A stretch of 42,667 bases of DNA from Bacillota bacterium. Its GTDB lineage: Bacteria > Bacillota_I > Bacilli_A > RFN20 > CAG-826. Shown in pieces: positions 1 to 7,014 of the stretch. The notes under the pieces were generated by a model. The model made no database searches. It saw nothing but the letters and a program-made list of their open reading frames with translations, and was not told the origin of the DNA. The translations under genes were made by a program, and so were the position numbers. The stretch covers positions 8,916 to 51,582 of the forward strand of contig JAUNOH010000003.1 in NCBI GenBank assembly GCA_030537155.1, given 5' to 3'. Positions within the stretch are counted from its first letter, which is position 1, and every line of letters starts with the position of its first letter.

Positions 1-237
1 GGGGCTGGCGTCCCAGACGTTCATGATGACGCCGGCCTCGGCATCGACCCTAACCCCGAATTGGGTGGAGAAGATGGCCATGCCGCCATAGACGAGGCCG
101 ATGATCAGCTGCTGCCACTTCCAATCCAGCTTCCCGAATTTGCTCTTTTTCTGCAAAAAGAAGAAAAGCCAGGCCAAAAAAACGGGGGTCGTCGTCGATA
201 ACCCCATCATCAAGATAATTCTGACGGTGTCCCACAT
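1..237 (-). CDS. N-terminal fragment of LytS-type 5TM membrane sensor
   Basis: This reading frame starts at the ATG at 237-235 and stays open to the window edge, giving the first 79 residues of a longer protein. A hydrophobic segment lies at about residues 6-28, followed by a short basic loop and a second hydrophobic stretch (about 42-60). The end reads GVIMNVWDASP, which resembles the start of the 5TMR-LYT receptor domain (consensus G-x-x-x-N-x-R/W-D-x-x-P). In known proteins that domain is followed by a histidine kinase, GGDEF, HD or phosphatase output domain; the output here lies outside the window and cannot be named. The gene begins 4 bases after the stop of the STAS gene, so the two are probably co-transcribed. 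Domain assignment is by pattern recognition from a short stretch. Confidence 0.6.
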   Translation of the reverse strand, partial: MWDTVRIILMMGLSTTTPVFLAWLFFFLQKKSKFGKLDWKWQQLIIGLVYGGMAIFSTQFGVRVDAEAGVIMNVWDASP

Positions 238-241
238 AATC

Positions 242-550
242 TCAGCTCACGATGTCCAAAATCGAGGAGAATCCGGTGATATCGAATACCTCCATCACGT
301 CGGGGCAGGGATTGATGATCTTCATGCTCCCGCCCTTTTTGCTCATCAATTTCTCCCCGATGAGCAGGGCGCGTAACCCCGCCGAGGAGATGTAATTGAC
401 CTTGGTGAAGTCGATATGGAGGGTATTCGCCTTCTCGGCCGCCTCCCTAATCGAGGATTCGAGGCTTGGCGATGTCAGGGTGTCGACGCTCCCCTCCAAC
501 ATCAGGAAAGCCTCCTCGTCGGTGATCTGCTTCTTGATGAATAGATCCAT
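242..550 (-). CDS. STAS-domain protein (anti-sigma factor antagonist-like)
   Basis: A 102-residue single STAS domain, the usual size for anti-anti-sigma factors of the SpoIIAA/RsbV type. The central motif YISSAGLR (residues 53-60) corresponds to the phosphorylation loop of that family; by alignment with SpoIIAA the phosphosite would be Ser56. Its start codon overlaps the stop of the upstream STAS-kinase gene (TAATG), so translation is likely coupled. In the family these proteins bind an anti-sigma kinase when unphosphorylated and release a sigma factor or another target. No anti-sigma HATPase is visible here, so the partner is unknown. The neighbouring STAS-kinase and membrane sensor suggest one signalling module. 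Confidence 0.85.
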   Translation of the reverse strand: MDLFIKKQITDEEAFLMLEGSVDTLTSPSLESSIREAAEKANTLHIDFTKVNYISSAGLRALLIGEKLMSKKGGSMKIINPCPDVMEVFDITGFSSILDIVS

Positions 551-1720
551 TATTCCCCCTTTTCCTTCTTATAGAAGGGGATGAGTTTGTCGCGGAGCAG
601 ATGCTTGGCGAGGTTCCTCTTCTCCTCGCTCCAGCGCTGTCCCTTGAGCATCGAGGTGATGGAGCGGAACCAGGCCATCGGGTAGAGCCATCTGGCGTTG
701 GGGTCCACCTCCTCGATCTTCGAGAGGTCATCGACCCCGAAATAGGCCTTGAACAAACCCTCGTAGGTCTTTTTCACCAGGGCGTGCGGCATCTTGTAGA
801 AGGAGTTGATCTCCCCGCCCTCAAAGGCGAATTCGAGGGAGAACAAGAGCCTTGAGATGTCCCAAAGATAGGTGCCCTGGCTGAATTCGCCCATGTCGAT
901 CAACAGGCACTTCCCGTTTTCGACCATGATGTTATTCATGTTGAGGTCGCCGTGGACGCAGTGATTGCTCTCGGGGACCATATTAAGGAAGTCATAGAGG
1001 ATTTCCCTCTCCTCCTCGCTGATGTCGGTGACGTTGCCGATATCGACCTCGTTGATCGATTTGAATGAGGGCAAGGAATTGGGCTTGGCCTCGATTTCGT
1101 GGATCGATTTGCAGACGTCGACGTACATGGCGATGTATTCGTCGAGGTTTTCGGGGTTGTTCCTGATCAACTCGCCCAGGGTCTTCGACTTGATGAGCTC
1201 ATAGACGACACCCAACCTCCCATCGCATTCGACGATGTCGTAGGAGATGGCGGTCGGGACCCCGAGGACGAAGGCCTTTTTGGCCAAGGACTTCTCCTGC
1301 TCGATCTCGCTTTTGGAGATGCGGGGGATAATAAAGCTTGATGATGGTCTCCTCGTCGAGGCGGAAAACCTCGCCACAGGCGCCGGAGCCGATTTTAGGG
1401 CAACCCTCGGCCGAGATGTGGCGCGGGGCCTTCTCGACGTCCATGATCTCGGAGAAGCCGGTAACATCAAAGATGTTCTTAACGGATTGGTTGACATTGA
1501 CGACCTTGAACAATTTGTCCCCGGCCCTCTTTTTGGCGGCCAATACGACGCGGAGGCCGGCCGATGAGATGTACTCGAGATTCTTGAAATCGAGAATCAT
1601 CCCCTCCCCTATTTCCTGTTTATTCAAAACCTCGCCGAATTCCTCGGCGTTGAGGGAGGTTATCGACCCCTGAGGGGATATTTCGGTATACCCGCCGTCG
1701 ATTCTGATTGCTATGTCCAT
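550..1720 (-). pseudogene. STAS domain fused to APH-like kinase, interrupted by a one-base frameshift
   Basis: Two frames join into one product. The first runs from the ATG at 1720 through a STAS domain (residues 1-97, motif YISSAGLR at 50-57) into a glycine-rich loop IGSGACGEVF and the motif IIKLYYP. The second continues with the rest of a phosphotransferase fold: a catalytic loop HGDLNMNN, a metal-binding IDMGEFS, and a helical C-terminus ending at 550. The frames meet at a run of five C on the coding strand (1327-1323). Removing one C gives a continuous 389-residue protein and the 1171-base span becomes divisible by three. The kinase half resembles aminoglycoside-phosphotransferase-like small kinases. 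The break is either a sequencing/assembly error, a real mutation, or a programmed +1 shift at CCC-C. The key kinase residues are all present, which argues against long-standing decay. Confidence 0.75.
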
Positions 1721-1826
1721 GAAAATACCTGCCTATTAAGTTTCTTAAATATAAACCAAAAAACCCGGTTTGACGCACCTATTCTTTAAGAATTAAGGCG
1801 TGCGCCTGCGCGAATTGCCTAATTTG

Positions 1827-1855
1827 TTGGATAAAAGGGGCTTCGAGTTTAGAAT
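1827..1855 (+). promoter_or_regulatory. Probable leaderless promoter of ispG
   Basis: TTGGAT (1827-1832) and TAGAAT (1850-1855) are separated by 17 bases. The -10 element ends 6 bases before the ispG ATG at 1862, which puts the predicted transcription start at or next to the start codon. No Shine-Dalgarno sequence precedes the ATG. Confidence 0.5.
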
Positions 1856-1861
1856 TAGCCC

Positions 1862-2914
1862 ATGCGAAAAAGAGTCGAAACCAGACCGGTGCAAATAGGT
1901 AACCTCACCCTGGGAGGAAGCGACCGCGTCCTCATCCAGTCGATGTGCTCCATCAAGACGAGCGAAAGCGAGAGGGTGGCCGAGCAGATCAATAGGGCCG
2001 CCTCCCTCGGGGCCGATTTGATGAGGGTCTCGGTTTTGGATATGGAGGATGCCGAGAGCTTCAGGAAGCTGAAGGCTTTGACCAACGTCCCCATCGTGGC
2101 CGACATCCACTTCGACCACCGCCTGGCTTTGTGTGCCCTGGAAAATGGGGCCGACGCCGTGAGGATAAACCCCGGAAACATCGGCTCCATCGATAAAATC
2201 AGGGAAGTCGTCGATAGCTGCAAAGCCCACCACGCGCCCATCAGGGTCGGGGTGAATTCCGGCTCCCTGGATAAGGGGGTCTTCGCCGGCGAGGGAAAGA
2301 TAAGGGCCGAGCATCTGGTCGAATCGGCCAGAAGGCACACCAAGATATTGGAGGACCTTGGCTTCTACGACATCGTCGTCTCCTTGAAGGGTTCCTCGGT
2401 TTTAGAAAGCGTCGAAGCCTATAGATTGGCGGCCGAAACCTTCCCATATCCCCTGCATCTTGGCATTACCGAAGCGGGCCCAAAGGATATCGGGGTCATC
2501 CGCTCGGCCGCTGGTTTGGCGCCCCTATTGCTCGATGGGATCGGGGATACGATAAGGATTTCCCTCTCCGATGACCCCTCGGAGGAGATAATCGCCTGCA
2601 AGAGGCTGCTCCACGACTTGGGATTATATCCCAACTACCCGAGCTTCATCTCCTGCCCGACCTGCGGGAGGACCCAGGTGGATCTGATCCCCCTATCAAA
2701 GAGGGTGCTTGAGTATATGGAAAGCCACCACATCTATAAGACCGTGGCGGTGATGGGCTGCATCGTCAACGGACCCGGCGAGGCCAGCCACGCGGATATC
2801 GGGGTGGCCGGCGGACGCGGGCAATGGGTCATCTTCAAGAAGGGCAAATCGATTCGAAGCGTCGATGAGGCCCACGTCTTTGAGGAATTGATAAAGGAAA
2901 TCGAATCGTTATGA
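1862..2914 (+). CDS. ispG: 4-hydroxy-3-methylbut-2-enyl diphosphate synthase
   Basis: IspG converts methylerythritol cyclodiphosphate to HMBPP in the non-mevalonate isoprenoid pathway, using a 4Fe-4S cluster in the cytoplasm. The 350-residue length is typical of the bacterial two-domain form. The TIM-barrel half includes the ADIHFDHRLA and RINPGNIG motifs (about 80-107). The C-terminal cluster ligands are visible: CPTCGR (C265, C268), MGCIVNGPGEA (C300) and the conserved Glu307. The gene stands alone on the plus strand, divergent from the STAS-kinase gene, and shares a terminator with nfo. Together with ispH in this window it shows that the organism uses the MEP pathway. In Bacillus the same neighbourhood (nfo, cshB, ispH, trmK) lies near ispG. 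Confidence 0.97.
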   Translation: MRKRVETRPVQIGNLTLGGSDRVLIQSMCSIKTSESERVAEQINRAASLGADLMRVSVLDMEDAESFRKLKALTNVPIVADIHFDHRLALCALENGADAVRINPGNIGSIDKIREVVDSCKAHHAPIRVGVNSGSLDKGVFAGEGKIRAEHLVESARRHTKILEDLGFYDIVVSLKGSSVLESVEAYRLAAETFPYPLHLGITEAGPKDIGVIRSAAGLAPLLLDGIGDTIRISLSDDPSEEIIACKRLLHDLGLYPNYPSFISCPTCGRTQVDLIPLSKRVLEYMESHHIYKTVAVMGCIVNGPGEASHADIGVAGGRGQWVIFKKGKSIRSVDEAHVFEELIKEIESL

Positions 2915-2919
2915 AAAAG

Positions 2920-2942
2920 GGCTGCCGGGTTAACCGACAGCC
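2920..2942. terminator. Bidirectional intrinsic terminator between ispG and nfo
   Basis: An inverted repeat GGCTGCCGG / CCGACAGCC with one mismatch around a short loop is followed on the plus strand by a T-rich tract (2943-2951) and on the minus strand by CTTTTTCAT. It can end both convergent genes. Confidence 0.8.
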
Positions 2943-2949
2943 TTTCTTT

Positions 2950-3843
2950 TTATAGGTGATCCCGCCAATCGGGTTCGAAGACGCCTGAGGATAGCATCTC
3001 GATTTCCTTCTTATAGGGGGCTTTCCCCTCAAAGTATGGGGTCTCAAGAATCTTCGGGACGTTGACTAACAGGGGATGGTGGATGTATTTGGAGAGGGTT
3101 TGGAAGCCGATATGGCCATAGCCGATGTTCTCATGGCGGTCCTTATGGGCTCCAATCGGGTTTTTGGAGTCGTTGACGTGGAGGACCAATAGATTATTCA
3201 GCCCGATGATTTTGTCGAATTCGGATAAGACCCCGTCGACGTCGTTGACGTCATATCCCGCGTCGTTGATATGGCAGGTATCGAGGCAGACGCCCAGTTT
3301 ATCCTTCCTCTTAACGTGGGTTAGCAAATAGGCGATCTGGGAGAAATCAGTCCCCATCTCCGAGCCTTTGCCCGCCATCGTCTCGACGGCGATTTTCACG
3401 TCGGTATCGTCATTTTGAAGCACTTCGTCGAAGGCCTCGATCAGGGATTCCAGCCCATATTCGACCCCGTGTTTGAGGTGGCTCCCGGGATGGAAGACGA
3501 TCGATTTGACATGGAAGGCGGCGGCCCTTTTTATCTCTTGGCTGAGGAAGCGTTTCCCGAGTTCATATATATCGGTGTTCTCCTTGTTGGCCAGGTTGAT
3601 GATGTAGGCGCAGTGGATGACGATTTTGCTCTCATCCAGGCCGGCTTCCTTTATGAGGGCCCTGCCCTCCTCGATCCTAAGCTGATTTAGGGGCGTCCGT
3701 TTCGTATTCTGGGGGGCGCCGGTATAAAACATGAAGGAGCCGGAATTGTAGGAGAGGGCCTCCTTGACGGTGCCGAGGTAATACTCGGGGCCGCTCAGGC
3801 CACAGTGGCTCCCCAAAAAGAGGGATTTCGGATCGTTATTCAT
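2950..3843 (-). CDS. nfo: Endonuclease IV (apurinic/apyrimidinic endonuclease)
   Basis: A 297-residue AP-endonuclease-2 family TIM barrel that cuts DNA 5' to abasic sites in base excision repair. Metal-ligand motifs of the family are in order: FHPGSHLKHG, VETMAGKGSE, CLDTCHINDAGYD, LHVNDSKNPIGAHKDRHENIG and LETPYF near the C-terminus. Its start overlaps the end of the helicase gene by 8 bases (ATGAATAA), so it is the second gene of a cshB-nfo unit. This pairing matches yqfR-yqfS in Bacillus subtilis. Nothing about the sequence looks unusual. Confidence 0.96.
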   Translation of the reverse strand: MNNDPKSLFLGSHCGLSGPEYYLGTVKEALSYNSGSFMFYTGAPQNTKRTPLNQLRIEEGRALIKEAGLDESKIVIHCAYIINLANKENTDIYELGKRFLSQEIKRAAAFHVKSIVFHPGSHLKHGVEYGLESLIEAFDEVLQNDDTDVKIAVETMAGKGSEMGTDFSQIAYLLTHVKRKDKLGVCLDTCHINDAGYDVNDVDGVLSEFDKIIGLNNLLVLHVNDSKNPIGAHKDRHENIGYGHIGFQTLSKYIHHPLLVNVPKILETPYFEGKAPYKKEIEMLSSGVFEPDWRDHL

Positions 3844-5203
3844 CGCCGTTCTCCTTCGAATATTTACGGGCCTTGGCCCTATTCACAGACTTCTGGATGG
3901 CCTTGCGGCGGTACTTGTTTTTGACCCGCTCGACCTCCCAGTTGAGTTTCTTCTTATAGGCCGGTTTGACCTTATCGGTCTTGTTGCGGGCCTTCAGCTT
4001 CTTGATTTCGGTGGCCTCTTCGCCCTCAAAGGGCTTTTTGGTCGTGTATTTCTTCTTTTTGGCCAATCCGACGGGGTCGACGGAAAGCTCATCCTTGCCG
4101 AGGGTGTAATAATCGAACTTAACCCCCTGCTCTAAGAGCAGCTTGGCCCGTTTGGTGTTATCCGCGTTATAGAAAACCCAGGAATCGCCCTTCTTCCCGA
4201 AACGGCCGCTTCTCCCGGCCCGATGATAGTAATACTCGAGCTCGCTCGGGAGGTCGATGGAGATGACGTCGGTCACATCCTGGATATCGATGCCACGTGA
4301 TAAAAGATCCGAGCAGACGATGATCTGGTAACGGTTCTCCTTTATCTTCTTCAGGGTCGCCCTCCTCTCGCGTGTCTCGAGGTCACCCGAATACATGGTG
4401 ACCGCGTAATCGTCCTGGCGGAGGCTCTCATAAATGGCCCTGACATCGGCCTTTTTGGAGGCAAAGACGAGACAGAGATAGGGATTTCTGATTTTGAGGA
4501 AGTTTTTTAGGGCGGCTTCGTTGCCGACGTGCTTGATGTCGACTAAATGGTGGCTGACGTCGCCAGAGGTCTTATCCTCGCCCCCGGAGAAAAGGAAGTC
4601 GCTTTCGATGTATTTGGCAAGCTGCTGCTTCAATCCCTGCTGGAGGGTGGCCGAGAAGACCAAAACCTGCGGGGTGCTCCCGATATGGGTGTAAATCGCG
4701 TCCACATCGTCGAAATAGCCATATTCCATCAGCATATCAGCCTCATCCAAGACTAAAGTCTTGATGCCATGGAGATCGAGAGCATATTCATCGATCAGGA
4801 TATCCTTTAACCTGCCGGGAGTCCCAATTAAAAGCTGGGGGGCGCTGGTTAAGCCGGCCTGGTTGTTGGATTTATCCTCCTCGGAGGTGAAAAGGCGGAC
4901 CTTAAGCCTCTGGTAGTACTTCTCAAAGGGCTTGGCGAATTCATAGACCTGCCTGGCCAATTCGCGGCTCGGGCAAACCACCAAAGCCTGGAGGCGTGGG
5001 AGATTGACGTCGATCCTCTCGATGATCGGGATGAGATAGGAATGGGTTTTCCCCGATCCGGTCGGGCTTTGGCAGAGCAAAGACTCACCCCTTAAAGCCC
5101 GGGGGATGATTGAGCTTTGGACGGGCGAGGGCTCCTGGTAGCCCATCTTATTAAGTGCGGAGACCATTCTCTCCGAAAGGTTAAACGCGGAAAAGCTTGC
5201 CAT
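3836..5203 (-). CDS. cshB: DEAD-box RNA helicase CshB-like
   Basis: A 455-residue DEAD-box ATP-dependent RNA helicase, probably the CshB (YqfR) orthologue because it sits between ispH and nfo as in Bacillus. Motifs seen: Q-motif region (EPSPVQ), Walker A SPTGSGKT, PSRELARQ, TPGRL, LDEADML, FSATL and HRAGRSGRFG. A basic lysine-rich tail follows from about residue 380, typical of RNA-binding extensions. I chose the ATG at 5203 because a TATAAT lies 10 bases upstream of it; an in-frame GTG at 5242 would add 13 residues but lies on the putative -35. Related proteins act in cold adaptation, ribosome assembly and mRNA turnover. Confidence 0.92.
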   Translation of the reverse strand: MASFSAFNLSERMVSALNKMGYQEPSPVQSSIIPRALRGESLLCQSPTGSGKTHSYLIPIIERIDVNLPRLQALVVCPSRELARQVYEFAKPFEKYYQRLKVRLFTSEEDKSNNQAGLTSAPQLLIGTPGRLKDILIDEYALDLHGIKTLVLDEADMLMEYGYFDDVDAIYTHIGSTPQVLVFSATLQQGLKQQLAKYIESDFLFSGGEDKTSGDVSHHLVDIKHVGNEAALKNFLKIRNPYLCLVFASKKADVRAIYESLRQDDYAVTMYSGDLETRERRATLKKIKENRYQIIVCSDLLSRGIDIQDVTDVISIDLPSELEYYYHRAGRSGRFGKKGDSWVFYNADNTKRAKLLLEQGVKFDYYTLGKDELSVDPVGLAKKKKYTTKKPFEGEEATEIKKLKARNKTDKVKPAYKKKLNWEVERVKNKYRRKAIQKSVNRAKARKYSKENGDE

Positions 5204-5213
5204 AATCACGGGA

Positions 5214-5242
5214 ATTATAAAGGCTTTGCCTTTGCTTTTCAC
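5214..5242 (-). promoter_or_regulatory. Probable leaderless promoter of cshB-nfo
   Basis: On the minus strand GTGAAA (5242-5237) and a perfect TATAAT (5219-5214) are spaced by 17 bases. The hexamer ends 10 bases before the ATG at 5203, leaving a leader of only a few bases and no ribosome binding site. Confidence 0.5.
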
Positions 5243-5274
5243 CTTGCAGTTGCGATTAGAGAAAGAAGTCCCTT

Positions 5275-5688
5275 TTAAACTATCTGCTTCAAAAATTCTT
5301 TTGGTGAATATATGGGGATTGGGTAATTTTTGAAATCGCCTTCATTGCGAGTGACCAGACAATCGACACGGCTTCTAATTGCCGTCTCGACCATTAAGGC
5401 GTCTTCATAATCGGACGTCGATGAAATAAGCGCTTTTTGGCAATCAATCCCAGTAGTATCGAGGAGTTCGAACAAAGAGAGCAGCTTCTCAAGAATTGTT
5501 CTCGAATCTTTATCACTGTGGTTAAATCTGTGCATCAGGTAATAAATATCGGTGAGCGCTTTTGCAGTAATGCACCCCGTAAACACCTCGTTTGCAGCGG
5601 CCAAAAAAATCTTTTCGGAGTCTTTTCGAAATGGCTCTCGGCCCTGCAAACCATCGATTAATACGCAGGTATCTAGTAGGGCCCTCAT
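5275..5688 (-). CDS. PIN-domain toxin of a VapBC-type pair
   Basis: A 137-residue PIN-domain protein, expected to be a metal-dependent ribonuclease. Acidic residues of the PIN fold are present: D6 (LLDTCVLID), D47 (ALTDIYYL), D93/D96 (SDYEDALMV) and D118 (TRNEGDF). The ending YSPKEFL is typical of the PIN_3 (PF13470) subfamily. Its ATG overlaps the stop of the antitoxin gene (ATGA), so translation is coupled. The gene is visibly richer in A+T than the core genes around it and it interrupts the conserved ispH-cshB neighbourhood, both consistent with acquisition. The VapC-like name rests on the fold and the antitoxin neighbour; the RNA target is unknown. Confidence 0.88.
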   Translation of the reverse strand: MRALLDTCVLIDGLQGREPFRKDSEKIFLAAANEVFTGCITAKALTDIYYLMHRFNHSDKDSRTILEKLLSLFELLDTTGIDCQKALISSTSDYEDALMVETAIRSRVDCLVTRNEGDFKNYPIPIYSPKEFLKQIV

Positions 5689-5900
5689 ATGGAGCTAAGC
5701 CTTTCCTCCTTGGCTTCCTCCTCGGTGATGTCGGCCGGTATAATCCCAAAAAGCGACTTCGCGGTTTCAACTTTTTTCTGAAAGGGATTAGTCAATTTCG
5801 AAACAATTTTTCCGTTGCGCGTAATGAAAATGTCCTCAGTGGCTGAAAGCAAAAGATATTTGCTTAAATCATTTTTTAATTCAGTAGCAGTAATCAGCAT
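5685..5900 (-). CDS. Phd/YefM-like antitoxin
   Basis: A 71-residue protein with the N-terminal pattern of Phd/YefM antitoxins: ITATELKNDLSKYL (residues 3-16) followed by DIFITRNGKIVSKL (23-36), then a charged C-terminal tail that would wrap the toxin. The N-terminal half of this family binds operator DNA and represses its own operon. A ribosome binding site AAGGAT precedes the ATG at a normal distance. It is the first gene of the pair and overlaps the toxin start by 4 bases. A perfect 14-base palindrome just upstream is a good operator candidate. Confidence 0.88.
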   Translation of the reverse strand: MLITATELKNDLSKYLLLSATEDIFITRNGKIVSKLTNPFQKKVETAKSLFGIIPADITEEEAKEERLSSI

Positions 5901-5925
5901 TGTCTATCATCCTTGATCCGAGAAC

Positions 5926-5953
5926 ATTATATCAAATCGTACGATTTAATAAA
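5926..5953 (-). promoter_or_regulatory. Promoter of the toxin-antitoxin operon
   Basis: A perfect TATAAT on the minus strand (5931-5926) lies about 26 bases upstream of the antitoxin ATG. The -35 region (about 5953-5948, TTTATT) is weak. The spacer is occupied by the palindrome at 5934-5947, the arrangement expected for repression by the antitoxin. Confidence 0.6.
5934..5947. promoter_or_regulatory. Palindromic operator candidate for the antitoxin
   Basis: AAATCGTACGATTT is a perfect 14-base palindrome lying between the -35 and -10 of the toxin-antitoxin promoter and touching the -35 of the divergent ispH promoter. A second imperfect palindrome with a related core, TCGAACGTTTGA, lies at 5981-5992, 46 bases away centre to centre. 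Confidence 0.6.
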
Positions 5954-5974
5954 TATAAATAGACATTTTATAAT
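5946..5974 (+). promoter_or_regulatory. Promoter of ispH
   Basis: TTAATA (5946-5951) and a perfect TATAAT (5969-5974) are spaced by 17 bases. The leader would be about 58 bases long, with AGGGGG at 6021-6026 as the ribosome binding site. Confidence 0.6.
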
Positions 5975-6031
5975 TTAAAATCGAACGTTTGAGTAGGCTT
6001 GCTCGTTGAAACACATCGTTAGGGGGATAAA

Positions 6032-6109
6032 ATGTATCCATGCAAGTCACCTGCGTCTACCCGATGGGCTATTGCGAGGGGGTCCAAAAGGCCATCTCCC
6101 TTGCCATAA
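6032..6109 (+). CDS. Possible short upstream ORF overlapping the ispH start
   Basis: An ATG at 6032 lies 5 bases after AGGGGG (6021-6026), the ideal distance, and opens a 25-codon frame ending in TAA at 6107-6109. It is out of frame with ispH, whose own ATG (6040) is 13 bases from the same purine tract. It could be chance, or a leader peptide that tunes ispH translation. The encoded peptide has no recognisable features. Confidence 0.25.
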   Translation: MYPCKSPASTRWAIARGSKRPSPLP

Positions 6110-6903
6110 AGGCCAAGGGGGAGCATCCGAATCAAGACGTCTATCTTTTGGGCGGGCTGATCCATAATCAGGCCACGATGGACGAGCTTTCCAAACGGGG
6201 GCTCATCCTTTTGGATGAGAGAAAGACGCCTTTAAAGAAATCGCTTGAGTCCCTAAAAGAGGGTGACGTCGTCGTGTTTTCCGCTCACGGGCATGATAAA
6301 AAGCTCGATGAGATCGCGAAAAACAAGGGAATTATTTGTTACGACGCCACCTGTTCCTACGTCGAGGACAACCTCCGAGAAGCAAATCGGATAAAAGGCA
6401 GTTTCCCGATCATCTACATCGGAAGCAAGGGTCATGCGGAGAGTGAGGCTTTCCTATCGAATTGCCCCGAGGCCCATTTCTATGATTTGAAAGGCGATGC
6501 CCTCCTAAGCAAGCCGGAGGATGGCTCCGCCCCCCACATAATCTGCCAGACCACGATCTCCTATCCGGAACTATATGGCGCTTTTAATAAAATCAGAGAG
6601 CTTTATCCCGAGGCAGTCATCGGGAAGGAACGTTGCAACGCGACCAGTCTCCGTCAGGAAGGCATAAGAAAATTGGATTCAAAAGTCGACGTTGTCATCG
6701 TCCTCGGGTCGGTGTATAGCAACAACTCCACCAAACTATTCGAGATCGCCAAATCGCGTGGTTTCGAGGCTCATCTTTGCCGCGATTTAGCTGAGGTCAA
6801 AGCGTTGGATCTATCCGCTAAGAAAAACGCCGCCTTAGCCAGCGGCGCCTCGACCTCGACCGAGGTATATAAGCAAGTTCTGGAATACCTTAGATCCCTT
6901 TGA
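6040..6903 (+). CDS. ispH: 4-hydroxy-3-methylbut-2-enyl diphosphate reductase
   Basis: IspH performs the last step of the MEP pathway, reducing HMBPP to IPP and DMAPP with an iron-sulfur cluster. The three conserved cysteines are C12 (MGYCEGV), C105 (YDATCSYV) and C199 (KERCNATS). Substrate-binding histidines are in LIHNQ (H42) and SAHGHD (H83), and the catalytic acid is in GHAESEAF. The 287-residue length matches the bacterial family. The start at 6040 is the only one that fits, because an in-frame TAA lies at 6028-6030. The gene is divergent from vapBC, and the two promoters share the intergenic region, so antitoxin binding could affect it. Confidence 0.96.
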   Translation: MQVTCVYPMGYCEGVQKAISLAIKAKGEHPNQDVYLLGGLIHNQATMDELSKRGLILLDERKTPLKKSLESLKEGDVVVFSAHGHDKKLDEIAKNKGIICYDATCSYVEDNLREANRIKGSFPIIYIGSKGHAESEAFLSNCPEAHFYDLKGDALLSKPEDGSAPHIICQTTISYPELYGAFNKIRELYPEAVIGKERCNATSLRQEGIRKLDSKVDVVIVLGSVYSNNSTKLFEIAKSRGFEAHLCRDLAEVKALDLSAKKNAALASGASTSTEVYKQVLEYLRSL

Positions 6904-7014
6904 TTCGTTGAAATTCTTAAAAGTCGATAATTAGTAGTTTTTAAGTTAAAATACCGATTTCATTTATTTCGATGGCATCTAACTAATTTCAAAATCACTG
7001 GACTTTTGGTCGTT

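Noticed and set aside
6904..7014. Terminator between ispH and trmK
   Set aside because: The 111 bases are A+T-rich but I find no inverted repeat followed by a T tract on either strand.
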